Shown here: positions 35,050-43,106 of the stretch, in pieces
Layout of the letters: each line of letters begins with the position of its first letter
How positions within the stretch are numbered: the stretch's first letter is position 1
Assembly: GCA_031993545.1 (NCBI GenBank)
Contig: DAMAHZ010000003.1
Span: forward strand, 1 to 64,000
Source of the DNA: UBA1535 sp002323775
Lineage (GTDB): Bacteria; Bacillota; Clostridia; Tissierellales; Sedimentibacteraceae
Length of the DNA: 64,000 nt
Reading direction: 5' to 3'
Notes under the pieces: model-generated
What the model was told of the DNA's origin: nothing
The model's input: the letters and a program-made list of their open reading frames with translations, nothing else
Databases searched by the model: none
Translations under genes and position numbers: made by a program

Positions 35050-35181
35050 ATGGATTTAGTTTATCTTTGTATTTTTTCAATAATTATAACATTTATTTGC
35101 ATTTTTCTTTTTCAGTATTGGTTTAAATTTATATTTTGGGTGCAAAATTTAATAAAAAAATGGTTAAAATTATTTAAGTAA
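35050..35181 (+). CDS. 43-aa hydrophobic cationic peptide (type I toxin-like or leader-like)
   Basis: Starts MDLVYLCIFSIIITFICIFL, one membrane helix, followed by FQYWFKFIFW and the basic amphipathic VQNLIKKWLKLFK end. It has its own consensus-like promoter and a perfect SD (AAGGAGG eight bases before ATG), so it is very likely translated. Size and layout resemble Fst/TxpA-type toxic peptides or leaderless cationic bacteriocins. No antisense RNA or immunity gene is obvious. Function open. Confidence 0.72.
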   Translation: MDLVYLCIFSIIITFICIFLFQYWFKFIFWVQNLIKKWLKLFK

Positions 35182-35271
35182 TTTTTTTATTTTTGAAATT
35201 TTTTAATAAAATTCAACCAAAATTGAATATTTTAACCCCATAAACAGATGATAAAGTGCAATTTAGAATAA

Positions 35272-35318
35272 AAAAATAACCGCCATTATACTGTTCCTCT
35301 ACTATAGCGGTTATTTTT
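35272..35318. terminator. Bidirectional terminator between the small peptide gene and arcC
   Basis: AAAAATAACCGC/GCGGTTATTTTT stem with T-runs on both strands and a 23-base loop; it now ends arcC on the minus strand and probably the peptide transcript on the plus strand. Confidence 0.85.
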
Positions 35319-35337
35319 ATATAATAAATATTTTAAT

Positions 35338-36276
35338 TTATTTAATTACTGTTCCACTTTTTCCCTCTAAAGCATCTACTGCTTTATAAAGAGAAGTTAT
35401 TATCGCTTTTCTGTTTGGTTTTGACTGAGCAAATTTAACTGCTGCTTGAACTTTTGGAAGCATACTTCCTGGAGCGAAGTGTCCTTCTTCGATGTATTTG
35501 TTTGCTTGTTCAACTGTTAATGAAGCTAAGTTTTCTTGGTTTGGCTTGTTGAAGTTGATTGCTACTTGCTCAACCTCTGTCAAAATCAACAATACATCTG
35601 CGTCCATATCTTCTGCTAATCTTTCTGCTGCTAAGTCTTTATCTATAACTGCTGCAACGCCTTCTAATGAACCATCAGCATGTTCGATAACCGGTATTCC
35701 GCCACCGCCACAAGTAACAACTATTGTTGAATCCCATAGCTTTTTAACTGTGTCTAATTCAACTATTTTAATTGGCATAGGTGATGGAACTACTCGTCTC
35801 CAACCTCTGCCTGCATCTTCTTTAACTGTATAGCCTTTTTCAGCTTGAAGTCTTTTAGCTTCTTCCTCTGAATAGAAAGGTCCTATTGGTTTAGTTGGGT
35901 TTTGGAAGGCTTTATCATTTTTATCAACTACTACCTGTGTTACTAATGAAACTACAGGGATATTTCTTCCTTGCTCTTTTAATATAAATCTTAGAGCCTG
36001 TTGAATGTGATATCCTATATAGCCTTGGCTCATAGCTCCGCACACATCAAATGGCATTGCCGGAGTTACATCCTTAGCTGTTTCTGAAGCTAATAATATT
36101 CTTCCAACCTGTGGTCCATTTCCGTGAACTACTGCTATTTCATAACCTTTAGCACTTATCTGCGCTAATTTTTCGCTTGTTTTTTTAACAACTATCAATT
36201 GCGACTCCGCTGTTGATGGAAGTCCTTTATCTTCTAAAGCATTGCCTCCTAAGGCAACTACTACTTTTTGTGTCAT
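35338..36276 (-). CDS. arcC: Carbamate kinase
   Basis: 312 residues. VVALGGNALEDKG (nucleotide loop), VVHGNGPQVGRI, CGAMSQGYIGYHIQQAL, GGGGIPVIE, DKDLAAERLAEDM and FAPGSMLPKVQAAVKFA are all typical. It makes ATP from carbamoyl phosphate, the last step of arginine deiminase fermentation. The last 227 bases are duplicated 2 kb away. Located after arcA and arcB on the same strand, with a 231-base gap. Confidence 0.97.
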   Translation of the reverse strand: MTQKVVVALGGNALEDKGLPSTAESQLIVVKKTSEKLAQISAKGYEIAVVHGNGPQVGRILLASETAKDVTPAMPFDVCGAMSQGYIGYHIQQALRFILKEQGRNIPVVSLVTQVVVDKNDKAFQNPTKPIGPFYSEEEAKRLQAEKGYTVKEDAGRGWRRVVPSPMPIKIVELDTVKKLWDSTIVVTCGGGGIPVIEHADGSLEGVAAVIDKDLAAERLAEDMDADVLLILTEVEQVAINFNKPNQENLASLTVEQANKYIEEGHFAPGSMLPKVQAAVKFAQSKPNRKAIITSLYKAVDALEGKSGTVIK

Positions 36277-36329
36277 ATAAAATTTCTCCTTTTTTATTTA
36301 ATCTTAAATTTAAGCTTTAAACCAAACAA

Positions 36330-36358
36330 GGAAATAGACATAATAAATATCTATTTCC
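36330..36358. repeat. Stem-loop in the arcB-arcC gap
   Basis: GGAAATAGA/TCTATTTCC, perfect 9-bp stem, 11-base loop. On the minus strand it is followed by TTGTTTGG, a poor T-run, so it may be a partial terminator or mRNA stabiliser between arcB and arcC. Confidence 0.6.
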
Positions 36359-36507
36359 AAGTTTTCTATTGTTTTTAACTTTTAAACTTATCTCAATTAA
36401 GCACGCTCTAAAAATTGAGCCGAAATATAGTTTTAACTATTTTAAAACACTTGGAATTATAAATTTCTGCAAATATTTTTAGTTATGCTTTAATTATTTC
36501 GTTATTA

Positions 36508-37500
36508 TTACAAAGTTGCAACCATTACAGCCTTGATTGTGTGCATTCTGTTTTCTGCCTCATCAAACACTACTGAATGTCTGCTTCTAAATACTTCATC
36601 AGTTACTTCTCTCATATCTATTCCCTTATCCATAAACTCTTTTGCCATTTTTGTTTCAAAGTCATGGAAAGCTGGTAAGCAGTGTAGGAATTTAACATCA
36701 TCATTTCCTGTAGCTTTTAATAAATCCATAGTTACTTTAAAAGGAGTCAACAATTTAACTCTTTCAGGTATTTGTGCTTCTTCTCCCATTGATGCCCAAA
36801 CGTCAGTGTATATAACATCTGCGCCTTTTACTGATTCAATGCTATCTGAAATTTCTATAACAGCTCCTGTTTCCTTAGCTACTTCATTTACTCTTTTTAG
36901 AACATCTTTGTTTAGTTCTTCTTCCATAGATTTTGGTCCAAATGCTACAAAGTGCATTCCCATCTTAGCACAACCATACATCCAAGCATATGACATATTG
37001 TTTCTGATGTCTCCTGCAAATACAACTTTAACCTTGTTTAAAGGCTTAGCAACATGTTCTTCTATAGTAAGCATATCAGCTAATATTTGTGTTGGGTGGT
37101 CAATGTCTGTTAGACCGTTCCATACTGGAACTCCTGAGTGTTTAGCTAAGTTCTCAACAACTTCTTGGCTATATCCTCTATACTCAATACCATCATAGAA
37201 TCTTCCAAGTACCTTTGCAGTATCTTCTAAAGACTCTTTTTTACCCATTTGTGAGCTGTTTGAATCCAAGAATGTTACGTGAGCACCTTCTTCTAAAGCA
37301 CCAACCTCAAAAGCACATCTTGTTCTTGTAGATGTCTTTTCAAATAACAATACTATGTTTTTTCCTTTTAATAAATAATTAGATATACCAGCTCTTTTCT
37401 TAGACTTTAAATCATGAGCCAAATCTAACATATATCTAATTTCTAATGGAGAAAAATCCATTAATGTTAAAAAACTTCTTCCTTTTAAATTAACTGCCAT
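36508..37500 (-). CDS. arcB: Ornithine carbamoyltransferase (catabolic)
   Basis: 330 residues. EKTSTRTRCAFEVGA (carbamoyl phosphate loop), HPTQILADMLTIEEH, FAGDIRNNMSYAWM and FLHCLPAFHD with the ornithine-loop Cys. In this gene order it runs citrulline phosphorolysis to ornithine and carbamoyl phosphate. The ATG has GGAGG. Confidence 0.97.
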   Translation of the reverse strand: MAVNLKGRSFLTLMDFSPLEIRYMLDLAHDLKSKKRAGISNYLLKGKNIVLLFEKTSTRTRCAFEVGALEEGAHVTFLDSNSSQMGKKESLEDTAKVLGRFYDGIEYRGYSQEVVENLAKHSGVPVWNGLTDIDHPTQILADMLTIEEHVAKPLNKVKVVFAGDIRNNMSYAWMYGCAKMGMHFVAFGPKSMEEELNKDVLKRVNEVAKETGAVIEISDSIESVKGADVIYTDVWASMGEEAQIPERVKLLTPFKVTMDLLKATGNDDVKFLHCLPAFHDFETKMAKEFMDKGIDMREVTDEVFRSRHSVVFDEAENRMHTIKAVMVATL

Positions 37501-37609
37501 TTTAATATCCTCCTAATTTTTGTTTTACTTATTCCCGTACAATTTTTGAATTAAATGGGAAATTCGTATTAATAGCTGTTAAAATTACTATTTATTAAAT
37601 ATAATTTTT

Positions 37610-38827
37610 TTATTCAACTTCTCTAACGAACGGCATACTCATACATCTTGGGCCGCCTCGTCCTCTTGATAGTTCAGCACTAGGCATAGTATTTATCTTA
37701 ATGCCATTTTCTTCAAGAACTCTGTTTGAGACATAATTTCTCTCATAGACTATAACATTGCCCGGAGATATCGTAAGTGTGTTTGAACCATCGTTCCACT
37801 GCTCACGAGCCGCATCTATTTGATTGCCTCCGCCGCAGGAAATCAAGGTTATTTTGTCTAAGTTCAAATGTCTTTTTAATATTTCGTCTATTGTGTTGTG
37901 TTCTTCTTTTATAGACAGATTTACTCCGTCATCCTTAGTAAGTGTAAAGACATTCATATCTTTCTTAATATTAGGATGTATTGTAAATTTATCATAATCT
38001 ACCATCGTAAATACGGTATCAAGGTGCATGAAAGCCCTTACTTTTGGTATATCAATCGCCAAAATTTTCTTAAAGCTCTCTTTTCCTAAAATATTCTGAG
38101 CATATTTTTCTATAGCACTTGCATGAGTTCTTTGAGATATACCAATCGCAATAGTCTCTTTGTCAAGGATTAATATGTCCCCACCCTCAACTGAATAATT
38201 CTCATTCCGGTCATACCAGATTGGAACATCAGAATATTCAGGATGATACTTAAATATATACTTGCCAAATATTGATTCTCTATTGCGTGTAACTGTGTGC
38301 ATCTTATGTACAGATACTCCTGAACCTACAGTAGAAAATGGGTCTCTTGTAAAATAAAGGTTTGGCAACGGGTCTACTAAAAACGGGTAATCGCTTTCTA
38401 AGTAATCTATTAAATTTCTTTTTTCATAGTTTTTTATCTCAGAAACTCTGATTCCAGCCATCATTTTACTAATCATGTCCTTAGTGCTAAATGATTTATA
38501 GAAATCCTTTAAAATTTCTGTTTTTCTTGATTCTCTAATCCCTGCCTCAACAATAAACTGATTGATAAATTCCTCTTTGACATCTTCATCGTGTAAAGCC
38601 TGTGCAGCTAAGTCTAAGAGATAGACAACCTCTGTACCATTTTGCTTAAAAAGCTGTGCAAATGCGTCATGCTCCTCCTGCGCAACCTTTAAAAATGGTA
38701 TGTCATCAAACAATAATCTTTCGAGATATTCTGGCATTAAATTTTCTAGTTCATATCCCGGCCTGTGCAATAAAACTTTTTTTAACTTGCCAATTTCAGA
38801 ATAAACTTGAATAGCACTTTTTTTCAT
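37610..38827 (-). CDS. arcA: Arginine deiminase
   Basis: 405 residues. FTRDPFSTVGSGVSVHKM, RAFMHLDTVFTMVD, CGGGNQIDAAREQWNDGSNT and the C-terminal RGRGGPRCMSMPF with the catalytic Cys. It converts arginine to citrulline and ammonia, opening the fermentation completed by arcB and arcC. No arcD antiporter is in the window. A long leader with a tandem repeat array lies upstream. Confidence 0.98.
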   Translation of the reverse strand: MKKSAIQVYSEIGKLKKVLLHRPGYELENLMPEYLERLLFDDIPFLKVAQEEHDAFAQLFKQNGTEVVYLLDLAAQALHDEDVKEEFINQFIVEAGIRESRKTEILKDFYKSFSTKDMISKMMAGIRVSEIKNYEKRNLIDYLESDYPFLVDPLPNLYFTRDPFSTVGSGVSVHKMHTVTRNRESIFGKYIFKYHPEYSDVPIWYDRNENYSVEGGDILILDKETIAIGISQRTHASAIEKYAQNILGKESFKKILAIDIPKVRAFMHLDTVFTMVDYDKFTIHPNIKKDMNVFTLTKDDGVNLSIKEEHNTIDEILKRHLNLDKITLISCGGGNQIDAAREQWNDGSNTLTISPGNVIVYERNYVSNRVLEENGIKINTMPSAELSRGRGGPRCMSMPFVREVE

Positions 38828-38921
38828 ATTATCCCACGTTCCTTCCCTTCAAGGCTGCGAAAAATCAAAGTTTTTCACAACGAGTAGATTTTTATTACTA
38901 TTAATTATTACTAAGCTTATG

Positions 38922-39028
38922 TAATAAGCTTTGAGTACATAATACGCTTTGCGTGCATATATATTTTCAGTATAAAGCATATTTTGCATACATAATATTA
39001 TTTGCATGCCTAACATGCTTTATACACG
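38922..39028. repeat. Six-unit tandem array upstream of arcA
   Basis: Six degenerate units, mostly 18 bases (15 and 20 in the middle), start at 38922, 38940, 38958, 38973, 38993 and 39011. Best units read TAATAAGCTTTGAGTACA and TAATACGCTTTGCGTGCA; consensus TAATAnGCTTTGnrTnCA. Several units contain small inverted repeats (ACGCTTTGCGT, GCATATTTTGCAT). Position about 95-200 bases upstream of arcA suggests a multi-site operator, perhaps for ArgR/AhrC or another arc regulator. Confidence 0.7.
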
Positions 39029-39101
39029 TTATACCTATTTAAGATTATCACTTTAAAGATATATTGTCAATATTTTTTATAAATATTCCAATAATGTATA
39101 T

Positions 39102-40085
39102 TTATTCATTGCTGCTTGTTTCTTCTTCCTCAAGTACACCGTACATCTTATACATTAATTTAACAACTTCTTCCTTGTTTAGAGCATAAAATGATAAGCC
39201 AGTTTCACGCTTAATTTTCTGATCTTCGTTTCCCGGAAGTGTTTCTGTGCTTAAATTTTCCATTGAAAAGCCTATTGAATCAGATGCTAAGGCAATCAAC
39301 TCTGACGTAGAAAAATTTGTTTTTATATAAGGATAAACTTCGTTTATGAAATTTGGAAGCTTTAAGCTAATAAGCTTTTTAATCACTTCTTTTACAAATC
39401 TTTGCTGTGCTTTAGTTCTTCCTATATCTCCATCAGGATATCCCTCATAACCAGGGTCTCCTTTTCTAAATCTTAAAAATCCAAGAGATGTCTTTCCATC
39501 AAGTAATATTCCATTTCCTTTTGGTATATCTACACGCAAAGGAGGATTATCATATGGATCAGTGTATTTCATACGGAAAGGTATATCCATTTCTACCCCG
39601 CCTAAGACATCTATCCCTTTAATTACAGCCTCATAGTCTACTGTTACATATCTATGAATTGGTATGCCCATTACTTTCTGAACAGCATCTATTAAACCGC
39701 CTATTTCCTCGCTCTGATATACAGCATTAATCTTCAATCCTCCGGCTTTATAACCCGGTCTCTCATATAGAGTATCTCTTGGCACAGAGAATATATTTGC
39801 CTCTTTAGTTTTTCTATCAAAGCTTGCAACCATTATTGTATCTGTTCTAACATGCTCTAATCCTACAATTAAAACATTTATTCTTTTACTATTTTTTACC
39901 GCATTTTCAAATGGTGTAGCATTAGGATCATTATTTGAATCATCATCCTCGTCGCCAAAGCCACTCGAAATGTCGTTTATGTTATCTAACGGATTAAAAA
40001 TTCTTAAATATGAATAAAATCCAACCATCACCAGCAATATTGAAATAAAAAATGTTATGAAAAACACTTTAAAAAAACGTCCCAC
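39102..40085 (-). CDS. LytR-CpsA-Psr (LCP) family protein, copy 1
   Basis: 327 residues from a GTG start (AAGGTGG eight bases upstream). A single N-terminal TM (about 7-27), an acidic linker (GFGDEDDDSNNDP), then the LCP catalytic domain: NVLIVGLEHVRTDTIMVASFD, SVPRDTLYE, INAVYQSEEIGG, VTVDYEAVIKGIDVLGGVE, LRFRKGDPGYEGYPDGDIGR. LCP enzymes attach wall polymers to peptidoglycan on the outer face. First of three tandem paralogs. Confidence 0.94.
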   Translation of the reverse strand: MGRFFKVFFITFFISILLVMVGFYSYLRIFNPLDNINDISSGFGDEDDDSNNDPNATPFENAVKNSKRINVLIVGLEHVRTDTIMVASFDRKTKEANIFSVPRDTLYERPGYKAGGLKINAVYQSEEIGGLIDAVQKVMGIPIHRYVTVDYEAVIKGIDVLGGVEMDIPFRMKYTDPYDNPPLRVDIPKGNGILLDGKTSLGFLRFRKGDPGYEGYPDGDIGRTKAQQRFVKEVIKKLISLKLPNFINEVYPYIKTNFSTSELIALASDSIGFSMENLSTETLPGNEDQKIKRETGLSFYALNKEEVVKLMYKMYGVLEEEETSSNE

Positions 40086-40390
40086 TTATAAGTCCACCTT
40101 TCTGTTCTAAACCCTAAATTGTCATTTTAAATTTCTATGTCTATGCACTTATCCTCATATATTAATATAAACCTTATACCTTAATATAAACTTTATGTAT
40201 TAATTTTATCAAATAAAAAGCACTTAAGATTATAACACTATTTACGTTAATTTTCAACAAATTATTTTTATTTTCTACAAACTTATCTAAAGTTATAATC
40301 ACATGTTACATATAAATATCCAAACTGTGAATTTGCTGAAAACTCTAAATGTCTATAATAATTTTTATAAAGCTAAATTTTTAATACTAG
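40086..40390. other. Intergenic region between LCP copies 1 and 2
   Basis: 305 AT-rich bases. Its part next to copy 1 resembles the region upstream of copy 2 (41366-41470), including the TTATAAGTCCACCTTTCTG block, showing that the duplication carried the leader with it. Confidence 0.55.
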
Positions 40391-41365
40391 CTATTCAGAT
40401 GCACCTTGAGTGCTTTCTTCTTCAATTAATCCGTACATTGTGTATATTAATTTTACAATTTCTTCATTTTCAGGTACATAGAATGACAAATCACCTATAT
40501 ATTTCCCAGTTCCCGGAAGTACATCTGCTTTTAAATTTTCCGTTGAAAAGCCTATCAACTCAGATGCTAAAGCAAGTAATTGTGTTGTAGAAAAATTTGT
40601 TTTCACATAAGGATAAACTGAGTTTATGAAATTTGGCAATTTTAAGCTAAGAAGCTTTTTCACAGCTTCCTTAACAAATATTTGCTGTGCCTCAATTCTT
40701 CCTATATCTCCGTTAGGATAGTTTGCATATCCTAAATCTCCTTTTCTAAATCTCAAAAACTTAAGTGAAGTTTTTCCATCAAGCAATCTTCTTCCCTTTG
40801 GTATATCTATAATCAGAGGAGGATTATCAGATGGATCAGTATATTTCATATGAAATGGTACATCTACCTCAACCCCGCCTAAAACATCTATTCCCTCAAT
40901 TACAGCGTTATAATCTACTGTTACATATTTATCAATACGTATATTCAATATTTTTTGAACAGCATCTATCAAACCATCTATATTTTCATCCTGATATATC
41001 GCATTTATTTTTAATCCGTTAGACTTATAGCCTGGTCGCTCATATAGAGTATCTCTTGGAATAGAGATTATATTTGCAATTTTATTTTTTCTATCATAAC
41101 TTGCTACCATTATTGTATCCGTTCTGACATGTTCCAATCCAACTACTAAAACATTAATTCTATTACTATTTTTTACTGCATTTTCAAATGGTGTAGCAGT
41201 AGAATCGCCTGTATTATCATCGCCATAATATTCTATATCTATACCATCAATAGGTCCTATATCATCCAAAGGATTGAACACCTTCAAATATGAATAAAAT
41301 CCTACCATAACTAATAATATTGTGATAAAAAATGTTATAAGAAACACTTTTAAAAAATGCCCCAT
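40391..41365 (-). CDS. LytR-CpsA-Psr (LCP) family protein, copy 2
   Basis: 324 residues. Same plan as copy 1: TM (about 7-27), acidic linker, LCP core with NVLVVGLEHVRTDTIMVASYD, SIPRDTLYE, VTVDYNAVIEGIDVLGGVE and LRFRKGDLGYANYPNGDIGR. It is very close to copy 1 in protein and DNA, including the leader, so the pair arose by recent tandem duplication. ATG start with AAGGTGG. Confidence 0.94.
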   Translation of the reverse strand: MGHFLKVFLITFFITILLVMVGFYSYLKVFNPLDDIGPIDGIDIEYYGDDNTGDSTATPFENAVKNSNRINVLVVGLEHVRTDTIMVASYDRKNKIANIISIPRDTLYERPGYKSNGLKINAIYQDENIDGLIDAVQKILNIRIDKYVTVDYNAVIEGIDVLGGVEVDVPFHMKYTDPSDNPPLIIDIPKGRRLLDGKTSLKFLRFRKGDLGYANYPNGDIGRIEAQQIFVKEAVKKLLSLKLPNFINSVYPYVKTNFSTTQLLALASELIGFSTENLKADVLPGTGKYIGDLSFYVPENEEIVKLIYTMYGLIEEESTQGASE

Positions 41366-41517
41366 TTATAAGTCCACCTTTCTGATTTAAGCACTATACC
41401 TAAATCTTAAATTTCACTTAAATGCTTATACACTTATTTTCATATTAATGTATAAACTTTAAATATTATTTTAATCAATGAAAGCAAATAAAATTATGAC
41501 AATATTTATGTTAATTT

Positions 41518-42537
41518 TTACTCATTTCCTTTAGTCTTGCTATTTTCCAGTTCTATAGATCTGTCATAAAGCGTCTGTTCTTCTTCAACTTCATATAAAG
41601 TATAAAGATACTGTTTGATTCCAGCTTCGTTTGGAATTACATAGCTTAAATTATCAATCGTTTTTGTGTAGTTATCAATTAAATCTGACTCTACATTATC
41701 CATTGAAAAACCAATTAAATTAGTTGCCATGCTTAAAATTTCTGTTAATGTAAAATTGGTATCTATGTACTTAAAGGCTTCGTTTATAACACTGGGAAGC
41801 TTAGGACTTAAAGCTTTCTTTGCAGCTGCACGCATAAATGCCTGCTGTGTTTTAATTCTGCCTAAATCTCCATCAGGATAGCCAGTTTTATCGTTGTTTT
41901 GCCTAAATCTTAAAAGCTTTAGGGCAGTTTCACCGTTCAGGCTTTGAAGTCCGGCACTTATATTTATTTCCAATGGTGGATTGTCATGCGGGTCATTGTA
42001 TCTCATGTTCATAGGAACGTCAAATTCAACTCCACCTATTATATCAACGATTTTAACAACAGCTTCATAATCTACACAGATATATTTATGTATGGGTATC
42101 ATCGTGATTTTTTCGACCGCAAGCTTCAATCCCTCTATACCCTCTGATTGATATATGGCATTGATTTTTTTCTGTTGTTTGCCTTCATAGCCATCTCTTG
42201 CATAATACGTATCTCTTGGTATAGATAATATATTTGCTTTTTTTTGTTCCTTGTCATAGCTGAGAAGCATTATAGTATCTGTTCTCACATGCTCCTTGCC
42301 TACAAGTAATATATTTATTCTTGAACTGTTTTTTATTGCTTTTTCAAGTGGACTTAAATTTTTATCTTCACTTGCTTTGACAGCATTGACCATTTCTCCG
42401 AATGAAGGAAATATAACAGCATCCCTATTGAGTACCAAATATCCAACCATGGTTATAATTCCGATAAAAGTAAATAGTAATATTGTTGTAAGGTATATTT
42501 TAAAAAAATGTTTCATTTTTAAATCATTCTCTTTCAT
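41518..42537 (-). CDS. LytR-CpsA-Psr (LCP) family protein, copy 3
   Basis: 339 residues (332 if the second ATG at 42516 is used; neither has a strong SD). TM near residues 13-35, linker, then LCP core: NILLVGKEHVRTDTIMLLSYD, SIPRDTYYA, ICVDYEAVVKIVDIIGGVE, LRFRQNNDKTGYPDGDLGR. More diverged than copies 1 and 2, so the older member. It probably ligates teichoic-acid-like or capsule polymers. Confidence 0.93.
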   Translation of the reverse strand: MKENDLKMKHFFKIYLTTILLFTFIGIITMVGYLVLNRDAVIFPSFGEMVNAVKASEDKNLSPLEKAIKNSSRINILLVGKEHVRTDTIMLLSYDKEQKKANILSIPRDTYYARDGYEGKQQKKINAIYQSEGIEGLKLAVEKITMIPIHKYICVDYEAVVKIVDIIGGVEFDVPMNMRYNDPHDNPPLEINISAGLQSLNGETALKLLRFRQNNDKTGYPDGDLGRIKTQQAFMRAAAKKALSPKLPSVINEAFKYIDTNFTLTEILSMATNLIGFSMDNVESDLIDNYTKTIDNLSYVIPNEAGIKQYLYTLYEVEEEQTLYDRSIELENSKTKGNE

Positions 42538-42701
42538 TAAATTTATTAGTAGTATCTATAAGTGTTGTTTTATCAAGGTTTTAGTGCATAAAACAATATC
42601 AAAATTATTGTTACTTCTATATAGTTATGTAAGCTACTTTTAGGCACAAAGATATTATATCACATTTTTTAAATTTATATATAATTTTTTTTAAATAAAT
42701 G

Positions 42702-42730
42702 TTGCTATTTTATTAATTTAGGTTTATAAT
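42702..42730 (+). promoter_or_regulatory. Sigma-A promoter of the cold shock gene
   Basis: TTGCTA, 17 bases, TATAAT, 34 bases before the ATG. Confidence 0.65.
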
Positions 42731-42764
42731 ATATCCATATCTTATATTTGGAGGATTTTTTTCA

Positions 42765-42965
42765 ATGAAAACTGGTTCAGTTAAATGGTTTGATTCTAAA
42801 AAGGGTTTTGGATTTATCTCATGTGATGATGGAAAAGATGTATTCGTACACTTTACTGCTATAACTTCAGATGGATTTAAGACATTAGAAGAAGGACAAA
42901 AAGTAAGCTTTGATATCATAGATGGTAACAAAGGACCTCAAGCAAGCAACGTTAAATTAGCTTAA
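42765..42965 (+). CDS. Cold shock domain protein
   Basis: 66 residues, complete CSD: GSVKWFDSKKGFGFIS (RNP1), DVFVHFTAI (RNP2), GQKVSFDI and GPQASNVKL. It binds single-stranded RNA or DNA and melts mRNA structure. GGAGG precedes the ATG. Monocistronic with its own promoter and terminator. Confidence 0.97.
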   Translation: MKTGSVKWFDSKKGFGFISCDDGKDVFVHFTAITSDGFKTLEEGQKVSFDIIDGNKGPQASNVKLA

Positions 42966-43032
42966 TTTGAGCCTTTTACACCTTTAATATACATATAAAA
43001 TTTATATTAAATAAGGTATTTCAAAGAACATT

Positions 43033-43062
43033 AAAAGGAGTGTATACACTCCTTTTTGTTTT
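43033..43062 (+). terminator. Terminator of the cold shock gene
   Basis: A perfect palindrome AAAAGGAGTGTATACACTCC plus TTTT, followed by TGTTTT. Confidence 0.88.
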
Positions 43063-43106
43063 GGAAAATTTAATTTTTAAAATCAAGATACTATCTTATA
43101 TTCTCA

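Larger units (their letters stand above)
33272..35564. mobile_element. Probable recent insertion flanked by 227-bp direct repeats (arcC 3' end)
   Basis: The arrangement intact arcC - 1.84 kb - arcC 3' fragment - old terminator is what single-crossover (Campbell-type) integration of a circle carrying the arcC 3' end would leave. The 1.84 kb (33499-35337) is AT-rich and holds a secreted protein gene, a cationic membrane peptide gene and three hairpins. No integrase, transposase or terminal inverted repeat was found, so the mechanism is inferred. Confidence 0.55.

Noticed and set aside
36533..37198. Long frame on the plus strand opposite arcB
   Set aside because: Antisense shadow of a clear ornithine carbamoyltransferase with no SD or family match.
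38857..38879. GCGAAAAA/TTTTTCAC hairpin before arcA
   Set aside because: Weak A/T stem; the tandem array further upstream is the stronger signal.
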